Assembly (NCBI GenBank): GCA_017416065.1
Contig: JAFQDM010000014.1
Location: 43,473-107,472, forward strand
Source: Ruminococcus sp.
GTDB taxonomy: Bacteria; Bacillota; Clostridia; Oscillospirales; Acutalibacteraceae
Length of the DNA: 64,000 bases
Direction: 5' to 3'
Below, one piece after another: positions 1 through 8,615 of the stretch. Positions within the stretch are counted from its first letter, which is position 1, and the number at the start of each line of letters is the position of its first letter. The notes under the pieces are model-generated. The model was given only the letters and a program-made list of their open reading frames with translations. It had not been told where the DNA came from and did not search any database. The translations under genes and the position numbers were made by a program.

Positions 1-201
1 GGCGCACCTCCCCACGGAGGAATGGGCATCGGACTTGACCGAATCACCATGATCCTCTGCGGTGCAGAGTCCCTGCGTGACGTTACTGCCTTCCCCAAGG
101 TTCAGAATGCCTCCGAGCTTATGTCTCAGTGTCCTTCCCCCGTTGAGAAGGAAAATCTTGATGTTCTGGGGCTCGCTCTTATTACGGAAGAAACAGAATA
201 A
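1..201 (+). CDS. aspS: Aspartyl-tRNA synthetase, C-terminal fragment
   Basis: The window opens inside this gene; 66 codons and a TAA stop remain. The visible part starts with GAPPHGGMGIGLDR, the class II synthetase motif 3 region that binds ATP with its arginine, and continues with RDVTAFPKVQNASELMSQ, which fits bacterial AspRS (RDVIAFPKTQSA). The closely related AsnRS and LysRS share motif 3, but the FPK segment and the PSPVEKENLDVLGL tail favour AspRS. It charges tRNA-Asp in the cytoplasm. A strong hairpin terminator follows directly. Confidence 0.85.
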   Translation, partial: GAPPHGGMGIGLDRITMILCGAESLRDVTAFPKVQNASELMSQCPSPVEKENLDVLGLALITEETE

Positions 202-213
202 CAGACCAAAACA

Positions 214-246
214 CCCCGAACAAACCAAGTCCTTGTTCGGGGTTTC
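214..246 (+). terminator. Intrinsic terminator of aspS
   Basis: A perfect 10-bp stem (CCCCGAACAA at 214-223 with TTGTTCGGGG at 233-242) is followed by TTT. Only 26 bases separate it from metF, so metF must rely on read-through or on a promoter overlapping this site. Confidence 0.8.
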
Positions 247-272
247 CCAAATACACAAAAGGAAGTGAGTTT

Positions 273-1136
273 ATGAAGCTTTCTAAGCTTTTCTCAAAAG
301 ACAAGCCTACTCTGTCCTTTGAGGTTTTTCCTCCCAAGACCGACGACCTTTACGAAAAGGTAGAGCAGGCGGCTCTGAATATTGCAAGGCTTAAGCCGGA
401 CTATATGAGCGTAACCTACGGTGCAGGCGGAGGCACCAGCAAATACACCGTTTCCATAGCAAGGGACATTGAGAAGACCTACTCAATTCCCACCCTTGCT
501 CACCTTACCTGCGTCTCCTCCACCAAAGAAACTGTACGCGCCCAGCTTGAGAAGCTCAGAGCCGAAGGAATTGAAAACATTCTTGCTCTGCGCGGAGATA
601 TCCCCAAAGAGGGAAATACCGCCACCGATTACAAATATGCATCTCAGCTAATAGAGGAGATCGTGGACTTTGGCGGTTTTTGCATAGGCGGCGCCTGCTA
701 CCCCGAGGGTCATCTTGAAAGCGAAAGCCTTGACGCAGACATTGTGAACATAGGCAAAAAGGTAGAGGCAGGCTGTTCCTTCCTTACAACCCAGATGTTC
801 TTTAACAACGAAATACTTTACAGCTATATAGAAAAGCTCCACCGCAAGGGTATTTTTGTGCCCATTGTAGCAGGTATAATGCCAATCACAAACGCAAAGC
901 AGATTATGCGCTCCTGTGAGCTTTCAGGCACGGTACTGCCAAAAAGATTCATAAAAATTGCCGAGCGCTACGGCGACAACCCTGCCGCAATGAAGCAAGC
1001 AGGCATAGCCTACGCCACGGAGCAGATCATAGACCTGTACGCATCGGGAATAAAAAATGTTCACGTATACTCAATGAACAAGCCCGACGTAGCCGCACAG
1101 ATCCAGGCAAATCTCTCTGAGATAATCAATGGTTGA
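273..1136 (+). CDS. metF: Methylenetetrahydrofolate reductase
   Basis: 287 residues, close to the usual bacterial MetF length of about 290. It reduces 5,10-methylene-THF to 5-methyl-THF with a flavin cofactor, supplying the methyl group for MetH downstream. The N-terminal FEVFPPKT strand, the YGAGGGT segment, HLTC, and the LALRGD motif near residue 110 are family signatures of the FAD-binding TIM barrel. An AAGGAAGTG ribosome site precedes the ATG. The stop codon lies inside the start of the next gene, so metF and the reactivation-domain gene are translationally coupled, consistent with a methionine-synthesis operon. Confidence 0.95.
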   Translation: MKLSKLFSKDKPTLSFEVFPPKTDDLYEKVEQAALNIARLKPDYMSVTYGAGGGTSKYTVSIARDIEKTYSIPTLAHLTCVSSTKETVRAQLEKLRAEGIENILALRGDIPKEGNTATDYKYASQLIEEIVDFGGFCIGGACYPEGHLESESLDADIVNIGKKVEAGCSFLTTQMFFNNEILYSYIEKLHRKGIFVPIVAGIMPITNAKQIMRSCELSGTVLPKRFIKIAERYGDNPAAMKQAGIAYATEQIIDLYASGIKNVHVYSMNKPDVAAQIQANLSEIING

Positions 1137-1737
1137 CCTTATGAACAGAATTGAAACTATCAGCAGAGATTTCTCTTGCCTGTGTGTGCCTCAAAAGGAT
1201 ATTCTTCTGTACAGCGGATGCCGCAACTGTGAAGACCCACGGCTCCACTCTCTGTGTGCAGAGTGTATGGAGGAGCTGTCCGATTCAGCAAACCTTAAGG
1301 CGGTCTACGCAGAAATCAACGTGAATTTTGAGGGCAACACCGCAGACTTCGGCTTTTATAAGGCAGAGAGCAGATCCCTCAAAACCTTTCTTGCAGACTG
1401 CAACAAGGCTTACGTCTTTGCCGCTACGATCGGTATAGGCGCCGACAGGCTCATAAACAAATACAGCACTCTTTCCCCCGCAAAAGCAGTCGTCATTGAC
1501 GGATGCGCCACCGCCGCCATTGAATGTTGGTGCGATCATCTGTGCAGAGAGGTCTTCCGTGTGCCTGAGCAGGAGCGCTTCTCCCCGGGATACGGGGACC
1601 TGCCTCTTGATATGCAGCCTCGGATCCTGTCTTATCTGGATGCCGGGCTGAACATAGGTCTTTCTATGACAGAGTCTATGCTCCTGACCCCTACCAAATC
1701 CGTCACGGCGATTGTAAAGAAAAGGACTGATTCATAA
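1129..1737 (+). CDS. Stand-alone MetH reactivation (AdoMet-binding) domain protein
   Basis: 202 residues matching the C-terminal activation domain of cobalamin-dependent methionine synthase as a separate protein. The RFSPGYGD motif near residue 147 is the AdoMet-binding RxxPGYG signature, followed by the SMTESMLLTPTKSVTAIV segment. The domain remethylates oxidised cob(II)alamin using S-adenosylmethionine and a reductant. Its start overlaps the metF stop (an in-frame ATG at 1141 is an alternative), and the MetH encoded downstream lacks this domain, so the two gene products must work together. The last 39 coding bases are repeated exactly 120 bases further on, beside the metH start (see the repeat entry). 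Stand-alone versions are known in Clostridia and Thermotoga. Confidence 0.88.
   Translation: MVDLMNRIETISRDFSCLCVPQKDILLYSGCRNCEDPRLHSLCAECMEELSDSANLKAVYAEINVNFEGNTADFGFYKAESRSLKTFLADCNKAYVFAATIGIGADRLINKYSTLSPAKAVVIDGCATAAIECWCDHLCREVFRVPEQERFSPGYGDLPLDMQPRILSYLDAGLNIGLSMTESMLLTPTKSVTAIVKKRTDS
1693..1731 (+). repeat. 39-bp direct repeat, copy 1 (inside the reactivation-domain gene)
   Basis: 39 bases that recur identically at 1813-1851, offset by 120. This copy encodes TKSVTAIVKKRTD, the last residues before the terminal Ser and the TAA stop. Confidence 0.95.
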
Positions 1738-1812
1738 AACTCCTTGCAAAAGCAAAACAGTCCCCCTTGCCTAAAGAGGGACTCTGATGATCCCTGCCCA
1801 TTCACAGAAAAC
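1732..1812 (+). other. 81-bp spacer with hairpin between the two 39-bp repeats
   Basis: This segment together with the second repeat copy makes a 120-bp addition between the reactivation-domain gene and metH. It carries a hairpin at 1759-1783: stem AGTCCC.CTT with AAG.GGGACT and a GCCTA loop. No ORF is evident. It resembles a small palindromic REP or MITE-like unit, but the identity is not established from sequence alone. Confidence 0.5.
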
Positions 1813-1851
1813 ACCAAATCCGTCACGGCGATTGTAAAGAAAAGGACTGAT
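1813..1851 (+). repeat. 39-bp direct repeat, copy 2 (supplies the metH ribosome site)
   Basis: Identical to 1693-1731. Here the AAAAGGACT end lies just upstream of the metH ATG and serves as its Shine-Dalgarno. Read in the frame of the upstream gene, the copy continues to a TGA that overlaps the metH ATG as ATGA (1857-1860), the remnant of a former stop/start coupling. Confidence 0.9.
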
Positions 1852-1856
1852 ATACA

Positions 1857-4274
1857 ATGAATATAAAAGAAACCTTAGGCAAAAGCTTCATCTTCTTTGA
1901 CGGCGCCATGGGAACCGAACTGCAAAAAAGAGGCCTTAGAACAGGCGAACTCCCCGAGCGCCTCAATCTGACAAACCCCGAGGCCATAACAGAGATCCAC
2001 TGCTCCTATCTGCAGGCAGGCTCAGACGTTATCAGCACCAACACCTTTGGCGCTAACCCGCTTAAATTTAGCTCCGACGAGCTTGAGCAGGTTATCTCTG
2101 CCGCTATTGACTGCGCACAAAAAGCGATAAAAGACACAGGTGGCAAAAAAAGATACATTGCCCTTGATATCGGCCCATTAGGCAAAATACTCAAGCCCTT
2201 TGGCGACCTGCCCTTTGAGGATGCAGTTGAGGCTTTTGCAAAGGTCGTGCGCATCGGTGCCAAGGGCGCTGACCTGATACTCATAGAAACCATGAACGAT
2301 TCCTATGAAACAAAGGCCGCAGTCCTTGCCGCCAAGGAAAACAGCAACTTACCCATATTCGTCACCAACGTTTACGACGAAAAAGAAAAGCTTATGACAG
2401 GCGCAGACGCTCTTTCTATGATAGCACTCCTTGAGGGTCTGGATGTTGATGCCATAGGTATGAACTGCTCCTTAGGCCCCAAAAAGATGAATGAGATACT
2501 CAGAACTTTTGCTGAGTACTCCTCAACTCCGCTTATGATAAGTCCCAACGCAGGACTTCCCCACACAGAAAACGACAAAGTCGTGTACGATGTTTCCCCC
2601 GAAGAATACGCACAGGAAATGGTTAAATCCGCAGGGATAGGCGCCTGCATTATAGGCGGCTGCTGCGGCACCACTCCTGAGTACATCAAAGCGGCAGTCT
2701 CTGCCCTTGATGGTAAAAATCCAAAAGAGATCACAAGGAAAAACCACTGCCTTGTTTCCTCCTACACCCACACGGTTGAGTTTGCAGACACCCCTGTTAT
2801 CATTGGTGAGAGAATCAACCCTACAGGCAAAAAGAAGGTAAAGGACGCCCTGCGTGAGGAGGATTATGCATTTATACTCAGGGAAGGGCTGTATCAACAG
2901 CAGGCAGGGGCTCAGATTCTTGACGTTAACTGCGGCCTGCCTGAAATAGACGAGGCAAGGGTAATGAAAAAGGTTATAGAGGACCTGCAGGGTGTGTGCG
3001 ATGCCCCCCTGCAGATAGATACCTCTGACCCCGTAGCTCTGGAATATGCCTTGCGGACATACAACGGCAAGCCTATGATAAACTCCGTAAACGGCAAAAA
3101 GGAATCCATGGAGGCCGTATTCCCTCTTGCAAAGAAATACGGCGGCGTTATAGTTGCACTTACTCTTGACGAAAACGGAATTCCCGAAACCCCGGAGCAA
3201 AGAGTGGAAATTGCAAACAAGATAATAAAAACCGCAGAAAGCTACGGAATAGACAGAAAAAACATTGTGGTCGACACTCTGACCATGGCAATCAGCGCAG
3301 ACGAAAATGCAGGCAGAGTTACTCTTGAAGCAATAAAGGCTATCTCTGATATGGGGATAAAAACCACCCTTGGTGTGTCAAACATATCCTTTGGTCTGCC
3401 TCACAGAGATTACGTCAACTCCGCATTCTTCTCGCTTGCTCTCAAAGCAGGGCTTTCGTCTGCAATCATGAATCCTCACAGCGAGCGTATGATAAATACC
3501 TGCAGGAAGGATTTCGGCGGCTACGGTACTTCTCCTGCAAGCAAAGACAAAGAGGAGCTTGCTCAGTTTGCAGGCAATATTATAAACGAAGTAATGAATA
3601 TGGAAGACGTGGAGCAGCTTGTACCTGCCCACACAGGCAGCCTTACCCTTAAGGATGCCGTGATCTCCGGCCTTTCTGAGGAAAGCAGCTCCCTTGCAAA
3701 GTCACTCCTTGCAGAAAACGATCCCCTTGAGGTGGTAAACGCCCACATCATCCCCGCGCTTGACGTAGTGGGGACGGGCTTTGAGCAAGGCAAGGTTTAC
3801 CTTCCCCAGCTCCTTATGAGCGCAGAAGCCGCAAAGGCCGCCTTCTCTCAGGTTAAAGAAGTGCTTTCCAAGGCGTCTGATTCGGCAGATAAGGGAGAAA
3901 AGATCATCGTTGCCACGGTTAAAGGAGATATTCACGACATAGGCAAGAACATTGTGAAGATCCTCCTGGAAAATTACGGCTACAAGGTAATAGACCTGGG
4001 AAAAGACGTGCCCGAGGAGGAGATCCTCTGCGCCGTACAGAAAACAGGCGCCACCCTTGTTGCCCTTTCTGCACTTATGACCACCACAGTCCCCTCTATG
4101 GAGCGCACCATAAAGCTTCTGAGAGAAAAGTGTCCGCAAACAAAAGTAACCGTAGGCGGTGCCGTTCTCTCCAAAGAATATGCAGATATGATAGGTGCTG
4201 ACTATTACTCAAAGGATGCAATGGGCGCCGTAAGGGTTGCCGCAGAGCATTTCAAAACCATAAAAGGTGAATGA
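1857..4274 (+). CDS. metH: Cobalamin-dependent methionine synthase lacking the reactivation domain
   Basis: 805 residues versus about 1150-1230 for full-length MetH. In order: an Hcy-binding barrel with zinc ligands (GMNCSL near 202, GGCCG near 268), a pterin-binding barrel (IIGERINPTGKKK near 315 onward), and a cobalamin cap and Rossmann domain with the GDIHDIGKNIV motif (DxHxxG; the His is the lower axial cobalt ligand) near 700. It transfers methyl from methyl-THF to homocysteine through methylcobalamin. The protein ends after the B12 domain; the missing AdoMet domain is the separate gene upstream. The ATG uses the AAAAGGACT in the second 39-bp repeat. The next gene overlaps or abuts its stop. 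Confidence 0.95.
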   Translation: MNIKETLGKSFIFFDGAMGTELQKRGLRTGELPERLNLTNPEAITEIHCSYLQAGSDVISTNTFGANPLKFSSDELEQVISAAIDCAQKAIKDTGGKKRYIALDIGPLGKILKPFGDLPFEDAVEAFAKVVRIGAKGADLILIETMNDSYETKAAVLAAKENSNLPIFVTNVYDEKEKLMTGADALSMIALLEGLDVDAIGMNCSLGPKKMNEILRTFAEYSSTPLMISPNAGLPHTENDKVVYDVSPEEYAQEMVKSAGIGACIIGGCCGTTPEYIKAAVSALDGKNPKEITRKNHCLVSSYTHTVEFADTPVIIGERINPTGKKKVKDALREEDYAFILREGLYQQQAGAQILDVNCGLPEIDEARVMKKVIEDLQGVCDAPLQIDTSDPVALEYALRTYNGKPMINSVNGKKESMEAVFPLAKKYGGVIVALTLDENGIPETPEQRVEIANKIIKTAESYGIDRKNIVVDTLTMAISADENAGRVTLEAIKAISDMGIKTTLGVSNISFGLPHRDYVNSAFFSLALKAGLSSAIMNPHSERMINTCRKDFGGYGTSPASKDKEELAQFAGNIINEVMNMEDVEQLVPAHTGSLTLKDAVISGLSEESSSLAKSLLAENDPLEVVNAHIIPALDVVGTGFEQGKVYLPQLLMSAEAAKAAFSQVKEVLSKASDSADKGEKIIVATVKGDIHDIGKNIVKILLENYGYKVIDLGKDVPEEEILCAVQKTGATLVALSALMTTTVPSMERTIKLLREKCPQTKVTVGGAVLSKEYADMIGADYYSKDAMGAVRVAAEHFKTIKGE

Positions 4275-4275
4275 T

Positions 4276-4806
4276 ATGCCCCGATTATTCGTTGCGATCA
4301 ACCTCCCGAAGGAAATAACGGAAGCCCTTTACAAAGGTGTTTTGTATCTGAGGGACAACAGTCTGAGTGCAAATCCTTCAAGAAAAGAGAATCTGCACCT
4401 GACCCTGGCATTCATCGGAGAAACTCCAAAGGTCAATAATGCAATTTCTGCCCTTAAAAGCATAAACGTAACTCCCTTTGAGATAACCCTTGCAGGTGTT
4501 GGAGCTTTTTCCTCCAAAGAAGGCAAGCTATGCTTTGCAAAAGCAAAAGAAAGCTCCTCTCTTTCAAACGCGGCAACATCCGTGAGGGGTGCACTTGCGG
4601 CTTACGGCTTTGAAACAGACCCCAAGCCATTCAAGCCTCACATCACTCTTTGCAGACAGTTTGCTCCCTCCTCTTCATACAAAGCAGAGGAGCTTTGTAC
4701 AATTCTCCCGGAGACATCGTTTCCTGTAGGAGAGATATCCCTTATGCGCTCAGAGCGAATAAACGGCAGACTTGTTTACACGGAAGTTTTCAAAAAAATA
4801 CTATAG
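4276..4806 (+). CDS. thpR: RNA 2',3'-cyclic phosphodiesterase (2H family)
   Basis: 176 residues with both 2H phosphoesterase signatures: HLTLAFIGE near residue 38 and HITLCRQ near 126, whose histidines are catalytic. Members hydrolyse 2',3'-cyclic phosphate ends of RNA; the older name is 2'-5' RNA ligase. The ATG at 4276 is preferred over the in-frame GTG at 4267, because that GTG is itself part of the AAAGGTG ribosome site. It directly follows the metH stop, so it is probably the last gene of the met operon, though no functional link to methionine is implied. Confidence 0.88.
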   Translation: MPRLFVAINLPKEITEALYKGVLYLRDNSLSANPSRKENLHLTLAFIGETPKVNNAISALKSINVTPFEITLAGVGAFSSKEGKLCFAKAKESSSLSNAATSVRGALAAYGFETDPKPFKPHITLCRQFAPSSSYKAEELCTILPETSFPVGEISLMRSERINGRLVYTEVFKKIL

Positions 4807-4808
4807 CA

Positions 4809-4846
4809 AAAATGCACCGCTGTGTTTGATCACAACGGTGCATTTT
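4809..4846. terminator. Bidirectional terminator between thpR and the histidine kinase gene
   Basis: The stem AAAATGCACCG (4809-4819) pairs with CGGTGCATTTT (4836-4846); after one mismatch TGTG pairs with CACA around a TTTGAT loop. A-rich and T-rich flanks let it work for the two convergent genes. Confidence 0.8.
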
Positions 4847-4851
4847 CATTA

Positions 4852-6411
4852 TTATATGCTGTTGATGTTTTCTGCGCTGTTTATCTTTGCCGCGTTCAGC
4901 TCAAACCAGAAGGTACTGCCCTTGCCCTTGGCACTCCTTACGCCAAAGCGCGCATTGTGGAGAAGCAGCACGTTCTTTGCAATCGAAAGCCCCAGACCTG
5001 TACCTATAACCGCAGACCTGTGCTCCTTGTCAACTCTGTAATATCTGTCCCAGATGTTGCGCAGATCCTCTGCCGCAATTCCTTCTCCGTGGTCAGTAAC
5101 CTCTATTCTCACCTTGCCGTCTGCCACCGTCTGACTTACCACCACCGTTTTGTCATCGCCGCAGTAGTTTATGGCATTGTTTATCAGATTATAAACCACC
5201 TGGGAAAGCCTTACCTCATCTCCCAAAACCGTAACGTCACAGTCATAATCAAATTGCAGAATATAATCATCCTTAGAGGTAAGCTTTGAGTACCGGGTAA
5301 AGATTCCGCTTATACTGTCGGTAATGGAAAACTCCTCCATACAGATCGGAGCGTTGCCGGACTCAAGTCTTGACAGATCAAGCAAATCTGTTACAAGCTG
5401 AGAAAGCCGATTGGTTTCATCAATAATAACCTGTACGTTTTCGGGAGTGTTTTCTCCCGGAATATCTCTCATCACCTCTGCATATCCCCCTATCATGGTA
5501 AGGGGTGTGCGCAGATCGTGAGATATATTGGAGATAAGCTCCCGTCGGAGGCTGTCTACCTTAGACAGCTCCTTTGCCGCAAAGTTTAAGGTCTCATTAA
5601 GTTCCTTGATCTCCTTGTATCCGTCCTGCTCAAAGTAAACATCATAGTTTTGCTTTGCCAATTCCTTTGCACCCTTGTTGGTCTGTGCAAGAGGACGGGA
5701 TATCCGAAGCGACATCACCACAGCAAACACAACACCTGTCAACGCAAGCAACACAGATACTATAATAAGCTGTATCTGCAGTGTTTCCACAGTGCTGGTT
5801 ACAGGGGTTATGGGCGTGCGGAGAATAAGCATATATTCGACTTCTGACTTTAGCTCCATTACTACGGCACACGTCAGGTTACCGCTTGATTCCTTGTCAA
5901 ATTTAGGTCTTTCTATCAGATCAGGCCAATTCTCCGGAAAAAACTGTCCCGAGGGATCTTTGCTGCCCTCAAAGATGACCTTGTCTCCGCTTTGCTTTGC
6001 TTTTTCGTAGCACTCATACACCTCATGAGGCATAATCTCCATACCAAATTCCGTATGGTCTGCGCTTGAGTAGATCCGTCTGAAAATATCTCCGGATGTA
6101 TCGTAGACTCCTGCCGCCATACCGTTTCGTTCCCTGAGGCTTTTGATATATTCCTCTATGTCCTCATCCTCTATATTCCTGCAGATATAGTCTGCCGTTT
6201 TTTTCATCTGATTTGTCTTGACAAATCTGTAAAAATCATCAAGGAACACCGTCTGAAAGATCCACAGTCCCACAAGCATTACTGCAGTAAAAAGCAGAAA
6301 GGCTCCTATAAGCTTTACCTTAAGGGAGGGCTTTCTTTTTTTCCCTTTGGCGGCTTCTCTGCAAGCCGAGGCCAAAGGCACCAAATCAGTTTGCTTCAAA
6401 GCGGTAGCCAA
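4852..6411 (-). CDS. Sensor histidine kinase of a two-component system
   Basis: Up to 519 residues. TM helix at about 34-56, an extracytoplasmic sensor region to about 210, a second TM at 213-236, a HAMP linker, then HisKA with SHDLRTP (phospho-His near 298) and HATPase_c with the N box NLINNAINY, DHGEGIA and GTGLGLSIAKN. The membrane kinase phosphorylates the regulator encoded just upstream; the genes overlap by 26 bases. There is no ATG before the first TM, so a TTG or GTG start (6411 or slightly downstream) is used and the exact start is uncertain. The signal sensed cannot be told from the sequence. Confidence 0.93.
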   Translation of the reverse strand: MATALKQTDLVPLASACREAAKGKKRKPSLKVKLIGAFLLFTAVMLVGLWIFQTVFLDDFYRFVKTNQMKKTADYICRNIEDEDIEEYIKSLRERNGMAAGVYDTSGDIFRRIYSSADHTEFGMEIMPHEVYECYEKAKQSGDKVIFEGSKDPSGQFFPENWPDLIERPKFDKESSGNLTCAVVMELKSEVEYMLILRTPITPVTSTVETLQIQLIIVSVLLALTGVVFAVVMSLRISRPLAQTNKGAKELAKQNYDVYFEQDGYKEIKELNETLNFAAKELSKVDSLRRELISNISHDLRTPLTMIGGYAEVMRDIPGENTPENVQVIIDETNRLSQLVTDLLDLSRLESGNAPICMEEFSITDSISGIFTRYSKLTSKDDYILQFDYDCDVTVLGDEVRLSQVVYNLINNAINYCGDDKTVVVSQTVADGKVRIEVTDHGEGIAAEDLRNIWDRYYRVDKEHRSAVIGTGLGLSIAKNVLLLHNARFGVRSAKGKGSTFWFELNAAKINSAENINSI

Positions 6412-7057
6412 CTCCTCTCAGGGTAACTATAAGGGAGCTGTATTCCCCCAGACTTTTTCTAAGAAGCTTGATGTGAGTATCCAGCGTGCGGTCATCGCCA
6501 AAGAAATCATATCCCCAAACCTTGCTGATGAGATTCTCTCTTGTAAGCGCAATGCCCTTATTGCGGCACATATAAAAGAACAGATCGTATTCCTTAGGGG
6601 TCATCTCCACTCTTTCTCCGTCAATGGTCACAATTCTGCCGCTGAAATCCACCTCAAGCCCTTTGTAAGAAAAAATATCCTTTTCCTGCTGAGTTGCGCC
6701 GGAGCGCTTGAGCACCGCGGCAACCCTCATCATAAGCTCCTTGGGAGAGAAGGGCTTTACCACGTAGTCGTCAACTCCTGTCTCAAAGCCGTGGATCCTG
6801 TCGTACTCCTCTCCGCGGGCAGAAAGAATGATTATGGGAGTATTCTTGTGTTTTCTTATCTCGCTGCATGCAGAAAAGCCGTTAAGCTCCGGCATCATAA
6901 CGTCCATAATTATCAGGTCGTAATCTCCGTTTATTGCCTTGCTTACAGCATCCATTCCGTCTGCGGATTCCTCTACGGTATGCCCCTCAAACACAGCGTA
7001 TTTTTTTATGATCTCTCTTATTCTGAATTCATCATCTACAACCAGGAGCTTTGCCAT
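6386..7057 (-). CDS. OmpR/PhoB-family response regulator
   Basis: 223 residues. Receiver domain with the acidic pair DDE at 8-10, phospho-acceptor Asp52 in IIMDVMMP and the conserved Lys in VVKPFSPKE. C-terminal winged helix with the trans-reg-C features KEYDLFFYMCRN, VWGYDFFGDDRTLDTHI and LRGVGYRFE. DNA-binding partner of the overlapping histidine kinase. GGGAGG precedes the ATG. The first of the two genes in the operon; the target genes are unknown. Confidence 0.95.
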   Translation of the reverse strand: MAKLLVVDDEFRIREIIKKYAVFEGHTVEESADGMDAVSKAINGDYDLIIMDVMMPELNGFSACSEIRKHKNTPIIILSARGEEYDRIHGFETGVDDYVVKPFSPKELMMRVAAVLKRSGATQQEKDIFSYKGLEVDFSGRIVTIDGERVEMTPKEYDLFFYMCRNKGIALTRENLISKVWGYDFFGDDRTLDTHIKLLRKSLGEYSSLIVTLRGVGYRFEAN

Positions 7058-7144
7058 TCTGATGCCTCCCTATTTTTATTATTCCGATATTAAAATACCG
7101 CCTGAATGTGACGGCATTGTGTTTTTACTCTAAAAATTGCGAAA

Positions 7145-8029
7145 TTACAAAGCCTTAGCCGACACTAAGGGTATAAGCCTTGTGCGCTCCCAATCCGTGT
7201 ATCGCTCAAATTCCCTGCAGGCAAGGTCAAAGGGCGCTGTTTCGTCGCTTACAAGCTCCACGCATAAGGAGGGTCTGTTGTATCTGTATCTGAACCAATT
7301 TTCAAAACCGCCTGCGCAGTCCTTTTTTTCTTTTGTTTCAGGACACAGCTTCAAATTACAGCCTCGGCTGATGCTTTCTGCCATTTCTCTGTCATAGGGC
7401 ACCAACCCGTTAACCGAGTCCCGCCAGAAAACACATCCCCCTCTGGTGTGGAAAGACAGAGCCGCCTCAAAGCTATGCTTCTCACACAGGCTCATAATAA
7501 ACCTTGTCTCCCTCTCCGATGCAGCAAAATCTCCCCCTTGGCGCTCCTTTGGCACCGCCTGCCATTCAAAGGGAAAGTTTGCATTCAGGTTCACATTTCT
7601 GCCGTTGTTTTTGTATGTATAGGCGCAGAAGGCCTCGTCCCGATGCTCGGGCAAAGCCCTGCCCAAGGCTATCTCCACAGAATCCGGATTACACAAAGGC
7701 AGGATATAAAAGGAATACTCCAAAAGCAGCTTCTGCAGGTCAAAGCCCCCGTAGCCCTTTGGGCATTGTGCGCTGTGGGCATATTCCTCTGCACATCTGA
7801 GCAGATATCCCGTGGTCACATACTCTCTGCCGTGGATACTGCCCAGCAGAAAAAGCTTTCTTTTTCCGGTACCGAGTATGAGCAGGGGAATGTTTCTGCC
7901 CTGCTCGCTGCTGCCTGTTTCGCCTATTCTGAGCAGACCCCTGTATCTGCACACCAGCCGCTTTATTGCACATAGAGTTCGCCTGTATGTGTAGGGATAA
8001 TTGGGGTCAACTATGTTTTTTCTCTCCAA
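7145..8029 (-). CDS. M14-family zinc carboxypeptidase
   Basis: 294 residues. The metallocarboxypeptidase zinc motif HxxE is visible as GSIHGREY near residue 84, the third zinc ligand His lies in ALSFHTRGG, and a candidate catalytic Glu in CVELVSDE near the C-terminus. No signal peptide is seen, so the enzyme appears cytoplasmic, as for murein-peptide recycling enzymes of the gamma-D-glutamyl-diaminopimelate peptidase group; that substrate is an inference. The start is TTG with GGGAGATGA upstream. It lies 87 bases upstream of the response-regulator gene on the same strand. Confidence 0.8.
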   Translation of the reverse strand: MERKNIVDPNYPYTYRRTLCAIKRLVCRYRGLLRIGETGSSEQGRNIPLLILGTGKRKLFLLGSIHGREYVTTGYLLRCAEEYAHSAQCPKGYGGFDLQKLLLEYSFYILPLCNPDSVEIALGRALPEHRDEAFCAYTYKNNGRNVNLNANFPFEWQAVPKERQGGDFAASERETRFIMSLCEKHSFEAALSFHTRGGCVFWRDSVNGLVPYDREMAESISRGCNLKLCPETKEKKDCAGGFENWFRYRYNRPSLCVELVSDETAPFDLACREFERYTDWERTRLIPLVSAKAL

Positions 8030-8093
8030 AAGATCATCTCCCGTACAGAATTCTCCATACAGGGTATGTGGAAGAATTTATGATAATTCCATT

Positions 8094-8549
8094 TTAATCA
8101 GCAATATTTTCTAAGTGCTCTTCAACAGCTTTTGCACAGATGTAAACAAGCTCTGCACAGGGGCGCTTTGCGTAGTACTTTGCAGTTCTTTTCTCAGGCA
8201 CAGGTGTGGATACCTTCTCATCAAGACCTAAAAGCTCACGGCAGATAATGCTGCCTGTTTCTGCCTCTATATTCTCAAGGACACCCCTTACCTTAGCATA
8301 AAGAGCCTTTTTTGCATCATCAGCCTTGGCATCGCTGTAACCATACTTTAAAGAAAGCACCATAACCGCACCGCTTACAGCGCCGCAAACCTCTCTTCTT
8401 CTGGATATGCCGCCGCCAAATCCCGAGGATAACACAAAGCCTGTGCTTCTTTCTATTCCAAAATCCTCGCAAAAAGCGCCAAACACCGCCTGAGCGCAAT
8501 TGTAGCCCTGCAAGAATAGATCCTTTGCCAGATCTGCTTTTCTTCCCAT
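8094..8549 (-). CDS. C_GCAxxG_C_C family putative redox protein
   Basis: 151 residues. The family name describes its conserved cysteines, seen here as GYNCAQAV near 15, FGGGI...EVCGAVSGA near 46-60, and later CRELLGL and RPCAELVYICA. Such proteins are small helical, probably metal- or cluster-binding, redox proteins of anaerobes, often beside oxidoreductases; the biochemical role is not established. AAGGAG precedes the ATG. It is followed by the M14 gene and preceded by an FAD-Rieske oxidoreductase on the same strand, with short gaps. Confidence 0.75.
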   Translation of the reverse strand: MGRKADLAKDLFLQGYNCAQAVFGAFCEDFGIERSTGFVLSSGFGGGISRRREVCGAVSGAVMVLSLKYGYSDAKADDAKKALYAKVRGVLENIEAETGSIICRELLGLDEKVSTPVPEKRTAKYYAKRPCAELVYICAKAVEEHLENIAD

Positions 8550-8615
8550 AATCTTTACTCCTTATAAAACATTTACAGTTTCGTTATATCACAAAACTGT
8601 CTGTTTTACAAGTTT

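Noticed and set aside
2523-3200. 225-codon minus-strand frame in metH
   Set aside because: Antisense shadow of the well-supported metH gene, with no ribosome site or recognisable motif.
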